Of a DNA stretch of 64,000 nucleotides, positions 1 to 8,938 are shown piece by piece. The stretch is from Amycolatopsis alba DSM 44262 (GTDB taxonomy: Bacteria; Actinomycetota; Actinomycetes; Mycobacteriales; Pseudonocardiaceae). The position numbers and the translations under genes are program-made. Where the stretch lies: NCBI RefSeq assembly GCF_000384215.1, contig NZ_KB913032.1:8145605-8209604 (forward strand), in the 5' to 3' direction. Position 1 is the stretch's first letter, and each line of letters opens with the position of its first letter. The notes under the pieces are model-generated. The model was not told where the DNA came from. It saw nothing but the letters and a program-made list of their open reading frames with translations, and made no database searches.

Positions 1-1305
1 CCCGGCCTTGTCCGTCGTGCCACCGGCCCAGGCTCCGGCGTGCACGGCCGTGGTCTTCTTGCGCACGGTGGTCTCCACGGCGAGCGGCTGGAGCCGGAAC
101 CCGCCGTCCCACCGGAGCAGGCCGATGCACGCGCTGGAACCCGCGACCGCCTTCGAGGTCAAAGGACCGGCGGCGGGAATGCGATCGGTCTCGACGGCGA
201 GGTGGCTCCCGGCGAAAGTGAAGGTGAGCGCGTCTTCGTCGCCTTCGATGCCGTAGCCCTCGAGGAAGACGGGGACGGCGACGCGCACCGGATGCCGGTC
301 CAAGGGGGCGACCGCCGGTGCGGTGGCCGTCGCCAGGGCGACACGCGCGGTGGCGAAGGCGTCAGCGGGCTCGCCGAGGCGGGCATGTTCGTCCTGCCAG
401 AGGAGATCGCCCTCGGCCGTGACCGGCATGTCGGCGAGATTCATCGAGCGTCCTTCGCTGACCGCCGTGAGCAGGGAAAGATGCGGGCGGAGCAACTGCC
501 AGATGCCGGCTCCGATGATCGTGTCCGGCTTCGGCACCGTCACGCTCGCCCGCACCAGACGCGGCGTGGTGCCGTCTTCGGGTTCGACCACCGCGTGGAC
601 CTGGGCCTGCGCGGCCGTCGCGTGTTCCAGCAGATCGACACCGAGCGGCAGCAGGCGACCGGTGACGGTGCCGATCGCGGGAGCCGCGGCCACACCGGGC
701 AGGGTCAGCAGCATCCCGCGCGACCACAGGTCACCCCAGCGCCGGACGGGTACGCGCTCCATAGCCGCACCAGGACAGGACGCCGCGAGTTCGGCCGCGA
801 ACCCGTCGAGAAGGACCGCCAACCGTCGCATTCCCGGTTCGGCGAGCAGCGCGGAGATCACCGGCGCGGACGCGGAAATCAGGTCGTGGTCGATGCCCTG
901 CCAGCCGGCACGGGCCAGATCCGACAGCCAGGACCGAGCGGCGGCCGGCAGATTCGGCGACTCCGCCTCGGAAGGCTGCCTGACGGCTTCCTCACCCAGT
1001 GGCCGGCCGGTCGCCTCGGCGATGCGCGCGAGGACGGCGTCGTGCACTGAGCCGAACACCGCGATCCTCGCCGCGGCAAGGGAAACGAAGTGCTCCTCCC
1101 CCGCCGCTCCGGCCGCGGTCTTCTCAGCCGCCTCGGCGACCCGTGCCGCCAGCGGCGACCCCGCCACCGCGTCGGCCAGTTCGGTCAGCCCGGCGATCTT
1201 CTGCGGGCGAAGCAGCCCGGCGACAAGCACGTCGTCGAAGGCGTCGGCTGCCGCCAACGCCTCGTCGAGACCGGCGATGGGGTCGGTGAGCAGATCGGTG
1301 CGCAT
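1..1305 (-). CDS. Unrecognised protein, 3' part cut by window edge
   Basis: An uninterrupted frame runs from an ATG at 1305 to the left edge, giving at least 435 residues with no stop. It begins MRTDLLTDPIAGLDEAL. The ATG overlaps the stop of the SWIM-finger gene upstream (ATGA), so the two are translationally coupled. The first half is alanine-rich and probably helical; the second half has alternating hydrophobic segments and repeated Arg/Asp/Trp positions. I recognise no domain and see no signal peptide or membrane segment. SWIM-finger proteins in actinobacteria are often beside MoxR/VWA-type modules, so this may belong to one, but nothing in the visible part proves it. The C-terminus lies outside the window. 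Confidence 0.75.
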   Translation of the reverse strand, partial: MRTDLLTDPIAGLDEALAAADAFDDVLVAGLLRPQKIAGLTELADAVAGSPLAARVAEAAEKTAAGAAGEEHFVSLAAARIAVFGSVHDAVLARIAEATGRPLGEEAVRQPSEAESPNLPAAARSWLSDLARAGWQGIDHDLISASAPVISALLAEPGMRRLAVLLDGFAAELAASCPGAAMERVPVRRWGDLWSRGMLLTLPGVAAAPAIGTVTGRLLPLGVDLLEHATAAQAQVHAVVEPEDGTTPRLVRASVTVPKPDTIIGAGIWQLLRPHLSLLTAVSEGRSMNLADMPVTAEGDLLWQDEHARLGEPADAFATARVALATATAPAVAPLDRHPVRVAVPVFLEGYGIEGDEDALTFTFAGSHLAVETDRIPAAGPLTSKAVAGSSACIGLLRWDGGFRLQPLAVETTVRKKTTAVHAGAWAGGTTDKAG

Positions 1306-1802
1306 CACACCACCGCCTTGGTCGGCGGGAACCAGTGCAGTTCCGGCACCGGCGCCGTCGACGCCGCGAATTCCAGGTATGCCAGATGCCGCAAGAACTG
1401 GCTGAACACGGACGCGGCGGCGGTGTTGTCGCCCTGCGACGGCCTTGTCGCGCTCATGGTCTGCGAAATGGCCTGCGCGGTCGGCTCCTCGACCTCCACT
1501 CGCAAGTACCGCGCGACGCGTCCGGCGCCGTACTGAAGCGTGGATTCGTTGAGCAGAGCGAGGATGTGGTTGCAGAACATGCCCCGCGCCCCGCCACAGG
1601 GCCGGTTGTTGTTGGTACTGCAGGCGAATTCGTACGTGCTCGCCGCGACCGACGAGACGTACACACGCCCGATGTCCGATCCGCTGGACACCACGCCCTG
1701 CACCCGTCCGTCGGCCAGTTCGACGAACGGGACCTTCGCGAGCTTGCGCGGGCGGGCAGGTGGCAACACCCTGGCCGTGCTCGCTCTTTCCCAGTCTGAC
1801 AA
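1305..1802 (-). CDS. SWIM-type zinc-finger protein
   Basis: A 165-residue protein with a Cys/His cluster at about residues 61-79 (CSTNNNRPC followed by MFCNH). This fits a SWIM-type zinc finger (C-x-C-xn-C-x-H, here with wider first spacing), a fold used for DNA or protein binding. The start chosen is TTG at 1802 because AAGGAG lies 8 nt upstream; the ATG in between is in another frame. The gene's stop overlaps the start of the next gene. SWIM finger is a moderately sure call; the biological role is unknown. Confidence 0.75.
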   Translation of the reverse strand: MSDWERASTARVLPPARPRKLAKVPFVELADGRVQGVVSSGSDIGRVYVSSVAASTYEFACSTNNNRPCGGARGMFCNHILALLNESTLQYGAGRVARYLRVEVEEPTAQAISQTMSATRPSQGDNTAAASVFSQFLRHLAYLEFAASTAPVPELHWFPPTKAVV

Positions 1803-1874
1803 CGCATCTTCTCCTTGCGGGGTGCCTCGGTGGGGACTGGGATGAACCTAGCGAGAGGCACCGACAGTTTTCGA

Positions 1875-2513
1875 TCAGACCCGCGTTCGGTCGAGCTGAG
1901 CGGCCAGATCCGCGAGGTCGTCGGCGTGGAAGTCGAACCGATCCGTCGCTGACGGAGGGTCTCCGACGGGCCTGGCGACGTAGGCGGTGCGCAGGCCGAC
2001 GCCCTGCGCTCCCCTCAGATCCCACGCGTGGGCCGCGACCATCAGCAGCCGCTCCGGCGGCGCGCCGGACACCTTGACGGCCAGTTCGTAAACGGCGGGG
2101 TCGGGCTTGTAGGACTGCGCTTCTTCGGCGGAGAGCGCCTGGTGCCAGCGGAGGCCCGCGTGGGCGTTCATCCGGAGCAGGGTCGTGCGACTGGCGTTGG
2201 AGAGCCCGATCAGCGGATAGTGCTCGGCGAGCCGGGAGAGCCCGTCGACGGTGTCGGGCCAAGGCGGCATCCTGCGACCCGCTGCCGCCAGCTCGTCTGT
2301 TTGAGCTGCCTCGCGGTCGAGAACGTCACTCGCGACGTACGGCCGCTCCCCCTCGACGATGCGGCGCTGTTCGGTTTCGAGGTGGCCCAGCCACTGCTCG
2401 ACCAGCACGTCCGCGTCGGCGTCCGGCGCGGCTCGCCGGATGGCCGCGCGCAGCCCGGCCGGTTCGTCGACGAGCGTGCCGAGTATGTCGAACACCAAGG
2501 CCTCGATCTCCAC
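1875..2513 (-). CDS. Haloacid dehalogenase type II-like hydrolase
   Basis: 212 residues of HAD-superfamily type, about the usual length of L-2-haloacid dehalogenases. The N-terminal FDILGTLVDE carries the nucleophilic Asp in the position of the FDAYGTL motif. GLSNAS in the middle is motif II, and SYKPDPAVY with MVAAHAWDL supplies the motif III Lys and the motif IV-type segment of type II haloacid dehalogenases. It probably hydrolyses small 2-haloacids or phosphate-like substrates in the cytoplasm; true substrate unknown. The GTG start at 2513 has GGGAGG 6 nt upstream. It is divergent from the CGNR-finger gene across a 64-bp gap, an arrangement that fits local regulation by that protein. Confidence 0.88.
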   Translation of the reverse strand: MEIEALVFDILGTLVDEPAGLRAAIRRAAPDADADVLVEQWLGHLETEQRRIVEGERPYVASDVLDREAAQTDELAAAGRRMPPWPDTVDGLSRLAEHYPLIGLSNASRTTLLRMNAHAGLRWHQALSAEEAQSYKPDPAVYELAVKVSGAPPERLLMVAAHAWDLRGAQGVGLRTAYVARPVGDPPSATDRFDFHADDLADLAAQLDRTRV

Positions 2514-2542
2514 GGAGAACCTCCCGGTAAGGGTTAAAGTAG

Positions 2543-2552
2543 CGGTTAACCG
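2543..2552. promoter_or_regulatory. Perfect palindrome between divergent genes
   Basis: CGGTTAACCG lies in the 64-bp gap between the HAD gene and the CGNR-finger gene, with another GGTTAA 10 nt before it. Its place suggests an operator for the divergent promoters. No binding protein can be named from sequence alone. Confidence 0.4.
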
Positions 2553-2577
2553 TGAACGTACGAGAGGTCGGTAAGGG

Positions 2578-3117
2578 ATGCAAGTAGCGTTGGACGATTA
2601 CGTCTGGGCGGCAGGCATCGCTACCGACCTGGTCAACACCGCTCCGGAGGTCTGGCACGGCGAAGAGCACTTACCCGACCTCGCCGCCTTCGCCGGCCTT
2701 CACTCGATACCCACCTCCGCCCGCCCCGGTGAGCTGCGGGCCGTCCACCGGCTGCGCGTCACGGTGCGGGAGCTGATCGATCACGCGGACCGGGCGCACC
2801 TCATCGCCGGCGCCTCCGCGCTCACCTCGACCTCCGGTCACATCACCCTCCTCGCGGACAGCGCGCGATGGGCCGTTTCGCCGCGACCGGGCGCGACGGC
2901 CCCGGAAGTACTGTCCCTGATTTGCGGCGTCGGGATTCTCGGTGTGGTCCAGACTCTCGGCACGGAACGGTTCCGCGCCTGTGGCGCGCCCGCTTGCCGG
3001 GGCGCGTTCATCGACACCACGCGCCCCGGACGGCGTCGTTACTGCATGCCGGGACTCTGCGGAAACCGCGTCAACGTCGCCAACCACCGGTCACGCCTCA
3101 AGCGTCGCGACGCTTGA
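2578..3117 (+). CDS. CGNR zinc-finger (ABATE-type) protein
   Basis: 179 residues. The C-terminus has a four-cysteine finger, CGAPACRG followed by YCMPGLCGNRVNVANHR, the CGNR zinc finger, preceded by the ABATE-type N-terminal domain. Proteins of this family are thought to be stress-related transcription regulators in actinobacteria. The start ATG at 2578 follows GTAAGGG. The 3' end overlaps the convergent ABC permease gene by 20 bp. The divergent HAD gene is the obvious candidate target. Confidence 0.88.
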   Translation: MQVALDDYVWAAGIATDLVNTAPEVWHGEEHLPDLAAFAGLHSIPTSARPGELRAVHRLRVTVRELIDHADRAHLIAGASALTSTSGHITLLADSARWAVSPRPGATAPEVLSLICGVGILGVVQTLGTERFRACGAPACRGAFIDTTRPGRRRYCMPGLCGNRVNVANHRSRLKRRDA

Positions 3118-3889
3118 AGCCGATCACCCCGGCGGTCAGCGATAGCACGATGTACGACGTCATCACCAGCGCCGCCCCGGCGGGCGAAAGCACGTACGTG
3201 TCGTTTGTCCCGGTGAGCTGCGGCGGCAGATTCGACGGCATGAACGACGCGACGCGTTCTCCGAGCGGCGACGGGAGAAAGTGCGCGAAGATCGGGATCA
3301 CCAGCAGGACGGCGCCGAGGGTGACCAGCGTGGCGCTCGTCGAGCGCAGCAGCAGACCGAGACCCATTGCGATGAGGGCGGCGACGACGACCGCGACGCC
3401 GGTCGCCACGACGGACGGAATCGCGTCACCCACCGAAGTCCAAGGATTGAAGGGCCTCGGCCGGTCACCGAGGATCGCGTTGGCGACGAAGAACGACAGG
3501 AACGCGAGCGCCACCCCCACGACGAGAGTCACCGCCGTCACCACGATCGCTTTCGCCGCGACGAGAACGCCGCGGCGGGGAACGGCGATCAGGCTGCCGA
3601 TGACGCTCCGAGTGCCGTACTCGGTCGTCACCGCCAAACCACCGAGGCAGCCGACGAAGAACGCGACGAACGGCATCACCACCACGGTCGGATCCGCCGG
3701 TTCGAAGCTGCTCTTGTCGGCCTCGGACGCGACGTCGTAAGAACCGGACACCACCAGGACGACCAGCGAGCCGAGCGCGACGGCGCACAACGCGCCCGCC
3801 AGCACCAGATAGGTGGCGCGGACCGTCCGCAGCTTGAGGAATTCCGCGGCGATCGCGTCCTTCAGGATGACCGGCACGTCGGCACTCAT
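3098..3889 (-). CDS. ABC-2 type transporter permease
   Basis: 263 residues with about six hydrophobic segments (roughly residues 25-50, 70-90, 105-135, 160-185, 190-210, 235-258) and the cytoplasmic N-terminal AAEFLKLRTVRAT typical of ABC-2 permeases. It forms the membrane part of an exporter with the ATPase encoded upstream; the ATG overlaps that gene's stop by 4 bp. Such pairs next to a NarL-type two-component system often export or resist peptide antibiotics. Substrate unknown. Confidence 0.88.
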   Translation of the reverse strand: MSADVPVILKDAIAAEFLKLRTVRATYLVLAGALCAVALGSLVVLVVSGSYDVASEADKSSFEPADPTVVVMPFVAFFVGCLGGLAVTTEYGTRSVIGSLIAVPRRGVLVAAKAIVVTAVTLVVGVALAFLSFFVANAILGDRPRPFNPWTSVGDAIPSVVATGVAVVVAALIAMGLGLLLRSTSATLVTLGAVLLVIPIFAHFLPSPLGERVASFMPSNLPPQLTGTNDTYVLSPAGAALVMTSYIVLSLTAGVIGFKRRDA

Positions 3890-4800
3890 CGAACATCCGC
3901 CTTCGGGGCGAGGTATTCGGCGCTCTCACGGGTCATCTGCAGGTACGCGTCCTCGAGCGAAGCACTGCGGGGAGTGAGTTCGTGGACAGGGAGGCGGTGC
4001 CCGGCCGCGAGGCCGGCGATCTTCGGGGCATCGATCCCGCTGACCTCGAGCGCGTCCCCTGGCAGCAGCGTCGCCTTCGCTCCCGCTTTCGACAACAGGT
4101 CCGCGAGATCCCGCGCTCTCGGCGAACGGACGAACACGTCGCGGGCGAACCGGCGGGCCAGAGCGTCCATCGAGGATTCCATGATGAGCTTGCCGCGCCC
4201 GATGATCAGGACATGGTCGGCCGTCAAGGCCATCTCGCTCATGAGGTGGCTCGAGACGAGAACCGTCCGCCCCTGGGCGGCCAGCGAACGCATCAGCTCC
4301 CGGATCCACCGGATGCCTTCGGGATCAAGCCCGTTCACCGGTTCGTCGAACAGGAACGTCGCCGGATCGCCGAGAAGGGCCGCGGCGATGCCCAGGCGCT
4401 GGCGCATCCCGAGCGAGAACCCGCCGACCCGTTTGTTCGCCACTCCGGCGATCCCGACCTGTTCGATCACCTCGGAAACCCTGCCGCGGCCGATCCCGTT
4501 GCTGCGCGCGAGGCAGTGCAAATGGCTGAACGCCGATCGCCCCGGATGCGCGCTCCCCGCGTCCAGCAGCGCGCCGACCTCGCGCAGCGGCCGGGACACG
4601 GACGCGTAACGACGTCCGCCGACCTCCGCGATCCCGGAAGCCTGCCGGTCGAGGCCGAGCACGATCCGCATGGTCGTGGACTTTCCCGCGCCGTTCGGCC
4701 CGAGGAAGCCGGTCACCTGTCCGGGCTTCACGACGAACGACAGGCTGTCCAGCGCCGTCGTCCGGCCGTAGCTCTTGCACAACTCGTTCACTTCGATCAC
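3886..4800 (-). CDS. ABC transporter ATP-binding protein
   Basis: About 304 residues with Walker A (GPNGAGKST), signature (FSLGMRQRLGIA), Walker B (FLFDEPVNGLDP) and the switch His in VLVSSH. It drives the ABC-2 permease encoded just downstream with a 4-bp overlap. I chose the GTG at 4800 (VIEVNELCKSYG) because family members begin there; a GTG at 4818 is possible and neither has a clear ribosome site. The open frame extends further upstream but has no family similarity. It is divergent from the sensor kinase gene across about 80 bp, which suggests that system controls the transporter. Confidence 0.9.
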   Translation of the reverse strand: MIEVNELCKSYGRTTALDSLSFVVKPGQVTGFLGPNGAGKSTTMRIVLGLDRQASGIAEVGGRRYASVSRPLREVGALLDAGSAHPGRSAFSHLHCLARSNGIGRGRVSEVIEQVGIAGVANKRVGGFSLGMRQRLGIAAALLGDPATFLFDEPVNGLDPEGIRWIRELMRSLAAQGRTVLVSSHLMSEMALTADHVLIIGRGKLIMESSMDALARRFARDVFVRSPRARDLADLLSKAGAKATLLPGDALEVSGIDAPKIAGLAAGHRLPVHELTPRSASLEDAYLQMTRESAEYLAPKADVR

Positions 4801-4879
4801 GCCGTCAACGATCGCCACTCGGCGAGGCGCGCACATCGGACCGGCGGGATCTCTTCGGCCGTTCACGTACTGCGCGGGT

Positions 4880-6076
4880 ATGACGGCCACGGTAGGACTC
4901 GCCCGCACCGGCCCACCCGGTAACGTCGGCGCGGTGATCGACTCGGTCCGTCGGACACCTTGGCCGCTTCGCCTGCTCGACGCGGCGGTCGCGATCATCG
5001 TGACCGCCGTCTACGTCCACTTCTCGTCCGTCGAGAGCACCGCCACCCAGGCCGGATTCACGGGGCCCGCCTGGCTCGGCTGGGTGATCGCCGCCGCCGT
5101 CGGGTTACCGCTGGCGGTCCGCCGCCGCCGTCCGCTGGCCGTGCTGACCCTTGTCGTGCTCGGCCTGATCGCGGCCACCCTCACCCATATGGTGCTGGAG
5201 CCGTATCTGGCCGCCGCCTGCGCGTTGTACCTGGTCGGGCTGGCCGAGCCCCTCAAGTACTCGGCAGCCGGCCTCGCCGCGGCCCTCGTCGGCCCTGGGA
5301 TCGCGATCGTGGTCGCCGAACCGGTCCGGGGCAACACGGTCGCCACCGTCTCCGTCGTATGGCTGGTGATGGGCACTTCGTGGGCGATCGGCGCGGGCCT
5401 GCGCCAGCGGCGAGCCTGGCTGCGCCGCGACGCGGAGGAACGGGCCGCTCAAGCGCTGATCGACCAGCGCCTGCGGATCGCGCGGGAGCTCCACGACGTC
5501 GTCGCGCACAGCATGGCCTTCACCGTGGTCAAGGCCTCGGTCGCCGCCCATCTCAGCGAGGAACGCCCGGATGAGGCAGGGAAAGCGTTGCGGGTCATCG
5601 AAAGCACCACCAGGACGGCCCTGGGCGAAATGCGGAGGATCCTCGAAGTCCTCCGCTCGAGTACGGACCTCGATTCCGATCTGGCCCCGCCCCCTGGGCT
5701 CGCCGGGCTGCCGGATCTCGTCGACACCGCGGCGCTGGCAGGCGTCCGGACCACGATGGACATCCGGGTGAAGGATCTGCCGGAGGGCCTTGAACTCACG
5801 ATCTTCCGGATCATCCAAGAGGGCGTGACCAATGTGGTCAAACACGCCGCGCCCGCCACGTGCCACGTGCACGTCGGACACCATGGCGATGACGTGCGCG
5901 TGGTGATCACCGACGACGGCCCCGGCCGCCGGGCTCTTGCGACGGCCGCGAAAGGACATGGCTTGATCGGCATGCGGGAACGGGTAGCCCTCTATCAAGG
6001 GAGTTTCTCGGCGGGCCCGGCCGCGGAAGGCGGCTTCCGGGTCGCGGTCTCCCTGCCTGTCTTCGGAACGCGATGA
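4880..6076 (+). CDS. Sensor histidine kinase, NarL/HisKA_3 type
   Basis: 398 residues from the ATG at 4880. The N-terminal 150 residues hold four to five membrane segments; then comes the dimerisation box RIARELHDVVAHSM with the phospho-accepting His, and an ATPase domain with a DDGPG box and HGLIGMRERV near the end. The first part is all membrane with little extracellular loop, as in intramembrane-sensing kinases that watch the cell envelope or a partner transporter. Its 3' end overlaps the response-regulator gene by 4 bp. A GTG start at 4934 is also possible. Confidence 0.92.
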   Translation: MTATVGLARTGPPGNVGAVIDSVRRTPWPLRLLDAAVAIIVTAVYVHFSSVESTATQAGFTGPAWLGWVIAAAVGLPLAVRRRRPLAVLTLVVLGLIAATLTHMVLEPYLAAACALYLVGLAEPLKYSAAGLAAALVGPGIAIVVAEPVRGNTVATVSVVWLVMGTSWAIGAGLRQRRAWLRRDAEERAAQALIDQRLRIARELHDVVAHSMAFTVVKASVAAHLSEERPDEAGKALRVIESTTRTALGEMRRILEVLRSSTDLDSDLAPPPGLAGLPDLVDTAALAGVRTTMDIRVKDLPEGLELTIFRIIQEGVTNVVKHAAPATCHVHVGHHGDDVRVVITDDGPGRRALATAAKGHGLIGMRERVALYQGSFSAGPAAEGGFRVAVSLPVFGTR

Positions 6077-6750
6077 TGTCCCGGATCACCGTGCTCATCG
6101 TGGACGATCAAGCCCTGCTCCGCGGCACGTTCCGGATGCTCGTCGACAGCGCCCCGGATCTCGAAGTGGTCGGTGAGGCCGGAACCGGGACCGATGCCGT
6201 GCGGTCGGCCAGGGAACTCGAGCCGGACGTCATCCTGATGGACGTCCGGATGCCGAACATGGACGGTATCGAGGCGACGCGCCTGATCTGCGGCGGCGCG
6301 GACGTGCCGCGCGTCCTCATCCTCACCACCTTCGACGACGATTCGTACGTGTACTCCGCGCTGCGAGCCGGCGCGAGCGGTTTCGTCCTCAAAGACATCC
6401 GGCCCGCCGAGCTGCTCTCCGCCATCCGGGTGATCGCTTCGGGTGAGGCGCTCCTGGCGCCGACCGTGACCCGGCGGCTCATCGCGGAGTTCACGCGGCA
6501 GCCCCCACCGCGGCGGACACCGGCCAGGAGCCTGGACGGGGTCACGAACCGTGAAGTGGACGTGCTGCGGCTGATCGCCGCCGGGCTCGCGAACTCCGAA
6601 ATCGCGAAAGAGCTTCATCTGAGCCCGACGACGGTGAAGACGTACATCGGGCGGCTGCTGTCGAAACTGCGGGCGCGCGATCGGGCCCAGCTGGTGATCA
6701 TCGCCTATGAGACCGGCCTGGCTTCCGTCTCCGGGACACCCGATCCCTGA
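6073..6750 (+). CDS. NarL/FixJ-family response regulator
   Basis: 225 residues: an N-terminal receiver with the phospho-acceptor Asp in VILMDVRMPNMDG (about residue 57) and the switch residues in LILTTF and FVLKD, then a LuxR-type helix-turn-helix at the C-terminus (LTNREVDVLRLIAAGLANSE). It is the partner of the kinase encoded immediately upstream (ATGA overlap) and probably activates or represses the divergent ABC exporter operon. Confidence 0.94.
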   Translation: MMSRITVLIVDDQALLRGTFRMLVDSAPDLEVVGEAGTGTDAVRSARELEPDVILMDVRMPNMDGIEATRLICGGADVPRVLILTTFDDDSYVYSALRAGASGFVLKDIRPAELLSAIRVIASGEALLAPTVTRRLIAEFTRQPPPRRTPARSLDGVTNREVDVLRLIAAGLANSEIAKELHLSPTTVKTYIGRLLSKLRARDRAQLVIIAYETGLASVSGTPDP

Positions 6751-7054
6751 ATGCGGGCAAAAGCGGCGATATCGGGTAAGCACAAGTCGTCCAGTGGCGT
6801 GCAGAAATACCACCGGATCGCCGAAAAATGCAGCGAAATCAGCGAGAAAAGTAACTTCGGGTCGAATGCCGTAGCAGCGGTTCGAGAATTTGGCCCATAA
6901 ACGGTGCGCCTCGCTTCGAAGTATGATGCGCGAGAGTGAATTGTCTCGACAACGAACGAGTCATGGCGGACAATCGGATGCGCGCGACACCCCTCAGGCA
7001 AAACTCTTGTTGCGCTCAGTTCCCCTCTCCCATCATTTGGCGAAAAGGAAACTC
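6751..7054. other. Intergenic region without a gene
   Basis: About 300 bp, less GC-rich than its surroundings, with no convincing coding frame. A weak dyad TTGTC-TC-GACAA lies near 6942-6953. The last bases contain the AAAAGGAA ribosome site of the dioxygenase gene. The rest probably holds the dioxygenase promoter, but I see no clear -35/-10 pair. Confidence 0.5.
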
Positions 7055-7819
7055 ATGCATGACGATGACGAACCGGTAGGCCGGGTACTCGGCAGGCGGC
7101 AGGCGCTGATTCTGCTCGGCGCCGCCGGCGTGACGCTCAGTGCCGCCGGGTCCGCCACGGCGAGCGCCACCACCACGGCAGGCACACCCGAGGTCTGCGC
7201 ACTGGACTGCGTAGTCAAGCCAGAACAGATGGAAGGCCCGTATTTCGTCGACGAGCGGCTCAACCGCTCCGACATCCGCAGCGAGCCCGCCACGGGGCAA
7301 CTGGTTCCCGGCACCGCGCTGGCAATCAATTTCACCGTCCAGCAGATTCGCCAGCAGCAGTGCACACCACTGCCGAAAGCCATGGTCGACATCTGGCAGT
7401 GCGACGCGTACGGGTTGTACTCCGACATTCCGTCCCAGGGAAGTTCCGGCCGTCGATTCCTGCGCGGATACCAGAACACCGACCAAGCGGGATCGGCCCG
7501 GTTCACCACCATTCTTCCGGGCTGGTATACGGGTCGCACGCTGCATATCCACATCAAAATACGTACCGTAGGGACCAACGGACGTCCGTACGAGTTCACC
7601 TCGCAGCTTTACTTCACGCCCGAGTTCGGCGCGGCTTATCTGCGGACCGACCCGTATCGGCGGAAAGGCCCGGCCGACACGACCAACAGCCGGGACTCGA
7701 TCTACCGCAGCGGCGGATCCCAAATGCTGCTGCGGCCGACCCAGGCCGGAACCGGCTACACGGCGGACTTCGCGATCGGTCTCGATCTGTCGAACACCCA
7801 GGTCGGCCGTCCCGACTAG
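7055..7819 (+). CDS. Tat-exported intradiol ring-cleavage dioxygenase-like protein
   Basis: 254 residues. The N-terminus (GRRQALILLGAAGVTLSAAG) is a twin-arginine-type signal with GRRQ rather than the full consensus. The body matches intradiol dioxygenases such as protocatechuate 3,4-dioxygenase: DIWQCDAYGLYSD and PGWYTGRTLHIHIKI supply the two Tyr and two His that bind Fe(III). Cytoplasmic family members cleave catechols; exported ones in actinobacteria have unknown aromatic substrates. The start ATG at 7055 follows AAAAGGAAACTC. Upstream in-frame ATGs lack a ribosome site and would hide the signal. It stands alone, followed by a hairpin. Confidence 0.88.
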   Translation: MHDDDEPVGRVLGRRQALILLGAAGVTLSAAGSATASATTTAGTPEVCALDCVVKPEQMEGPYFVDERLNRSDIRSEPATGQLVPGTALAINFTVQQIRQQQCTPLPKAMVDIWQCDAYGLYSDIPSQGSSGRRFLRGYQNTDQAGSARFTTILPGWYTGRTLHIHIKIRTVGTNGRPYEFTSQLYFTPEFGAAYLRTDPYRRKGPADTTNSRDSIYRSGGSQMLLRPTQAGTGYTADFAIGLDLSNTQVGRPD

Positions 7820-7844
7820 ACGCGATTCAGGACTGAACACCGAG

Positions 7845-7882
7845 GTGAGGCCCTTCCCGGCAAACGCGGGGAAGGGCCTCAC
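7845..7882. terminator. Hairpin between convergent genes
   Basis: Perfect 14-bp arms (GTGAGGCCCTTCCC at 7845-7858, complement at 7869-7882) with a 10-nt loop, between the stops of the dioxygenase and the convergent protease gene. It probably ends transcription in both directions. No T-run follows. Confidence 0.75.
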
Positions 7883-7907
7883 TCACGAACACTCACGAAC
7901 CAGAAGA

Positions 7908-8627
7908 TCAGACGCCTGCCACCTGCTGGATCCAGGGCCGGTACCGCGTGATGTTCGTGTACGCCGTGGTCGTCTGCCGGTCACTCGTCGACGCGACGCC
8001 GACCTGGCTGCCGGAAGCGAACATCGGGCCACCCGAGTCCCCGCCGGCGGTGATGCCGTCACCGCGGCTCGCGCACACCGCGACGCCGCCGTTGTAGTCA
8101 CGGCACGAAACCGACGTGACCCGGACGTTCGCGACCTTCAGGTAGCGCGACTGGCAGTTGATCTCCGAGCCGCACTGGCTGGTGGCGCCCCAGCCGTAGA
8201 CCTGCACGGTCTGCCCGTTCGAGACACTGGCGGTGGTGCCCAGCGGCGAGTAGGTGGCGCTGACCGAGGTGGTGAGCTTCACGATCGCGAGGTCCGCGGT
8301 CGCGTGCCGGGTGACGGTCGAGCCGGTGGCCATGGTGCCGCCGGACTGCTGGTCGAGGCTGCCGATCCGGAAGGTGAACGTGCCACCGCCGGCGACACAG
8401 TGCTTCGCGGTCAGGATGTACTGCGGCGCGATGATCGTCGAGGTACACGTCTGGCGGCCATTGGCGAAGAGCCTGGCGGCCCAGGGGCCGCTCGACGCGT
8501 TCTGGCCGCCGATGATCATCGGCTGGACATCGGAGGCCGGTTCCGTGGCCGACGCCACGGGGGCGGTCACGCCGAGCATCGCTGCGAAAGCGGTACCGGC
8601 GATCAGGGCGAATGAGCGCAGTCGCAT
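7908..8627 (-). CDS. Secreted trypsin-like serine protease (S1)
   Basis: 239 residues with a Sec signal (MRLRSFALIAGTAFAAML...ASA) and a short pro-piece before the mature start IIGGQ. The catalytic triad is visible: His in ILTAKHC, Asp in ADLAIVKL, Ser in GDSGGPMF. Six further Cys could form the usual three disulfides. The substrate pocket region GDGITAGGDSGGP does not settle trypsin against chymotrypsin preference. It is a single gene, divergent from the nitroreductase. Confidence 0.93.
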   Translation of the reverse strand: MRLRSFALIAGTAFAAMLGVTAPVASATEPASDVQPMIIGGQNASSGPWAARLFANGRQTCTSTIIAPQYILTAKHCVAGGGTFTFRIGSLDQQSGGTMATGSTVTRHATADLAIVKLTTSVSATYSPLGTTASVSNGQTVQVYGWGATSQCGSEINCQSRYLKVANVRVTSVSCRDYNGGVAVCASRGDGITAGGDSGGPMFASGSQVGVASTSDRQTTTAYTNITRYRPWIQQVAGV

Positions 8628-8938
8628 GGTTCCGACTCATTTCTGCGGCGGAGAACACTGCCGCGTACCGAGGGAAGGATGGGCTGATTCTGGGACGCGG
8701 CAAGGGAAATCGGACACCGCCGAAAGTCGTGTGGAAGGTACCTATCTTTCCGTTTCGGCCACCGTTAGGTGTTTGCTCCGGGTATCCGGGTCATGCCGTC
8801 GGTGTCGGCCGAAGGCAGATGACCCGATCGGCCTCCGTCCATTGGGGACGGATGGCGGCATAACCCTAGGGACATAACCCGAACTCGCCGATGCCCGAGG
8901 GGTTCCCGTCGGGGCCCCGAGCACGCCAGAATCGGGCC
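8628..8938. other. Intergenic region holding an element shared with another protease gene
   Basis: About 310 bp between the divergent protease and nitroreductase genes, without a supportable gene. GGTACCTATCTTTC at 8737-8750 occurs again, base for base, at 40547-40560 upstream of the second secreted S1 protease. Two copies of ATAACCC lie at 8861-8880 nearer the nitroreductase. Promoters for both genes must lie here. Confidence 0.5.
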
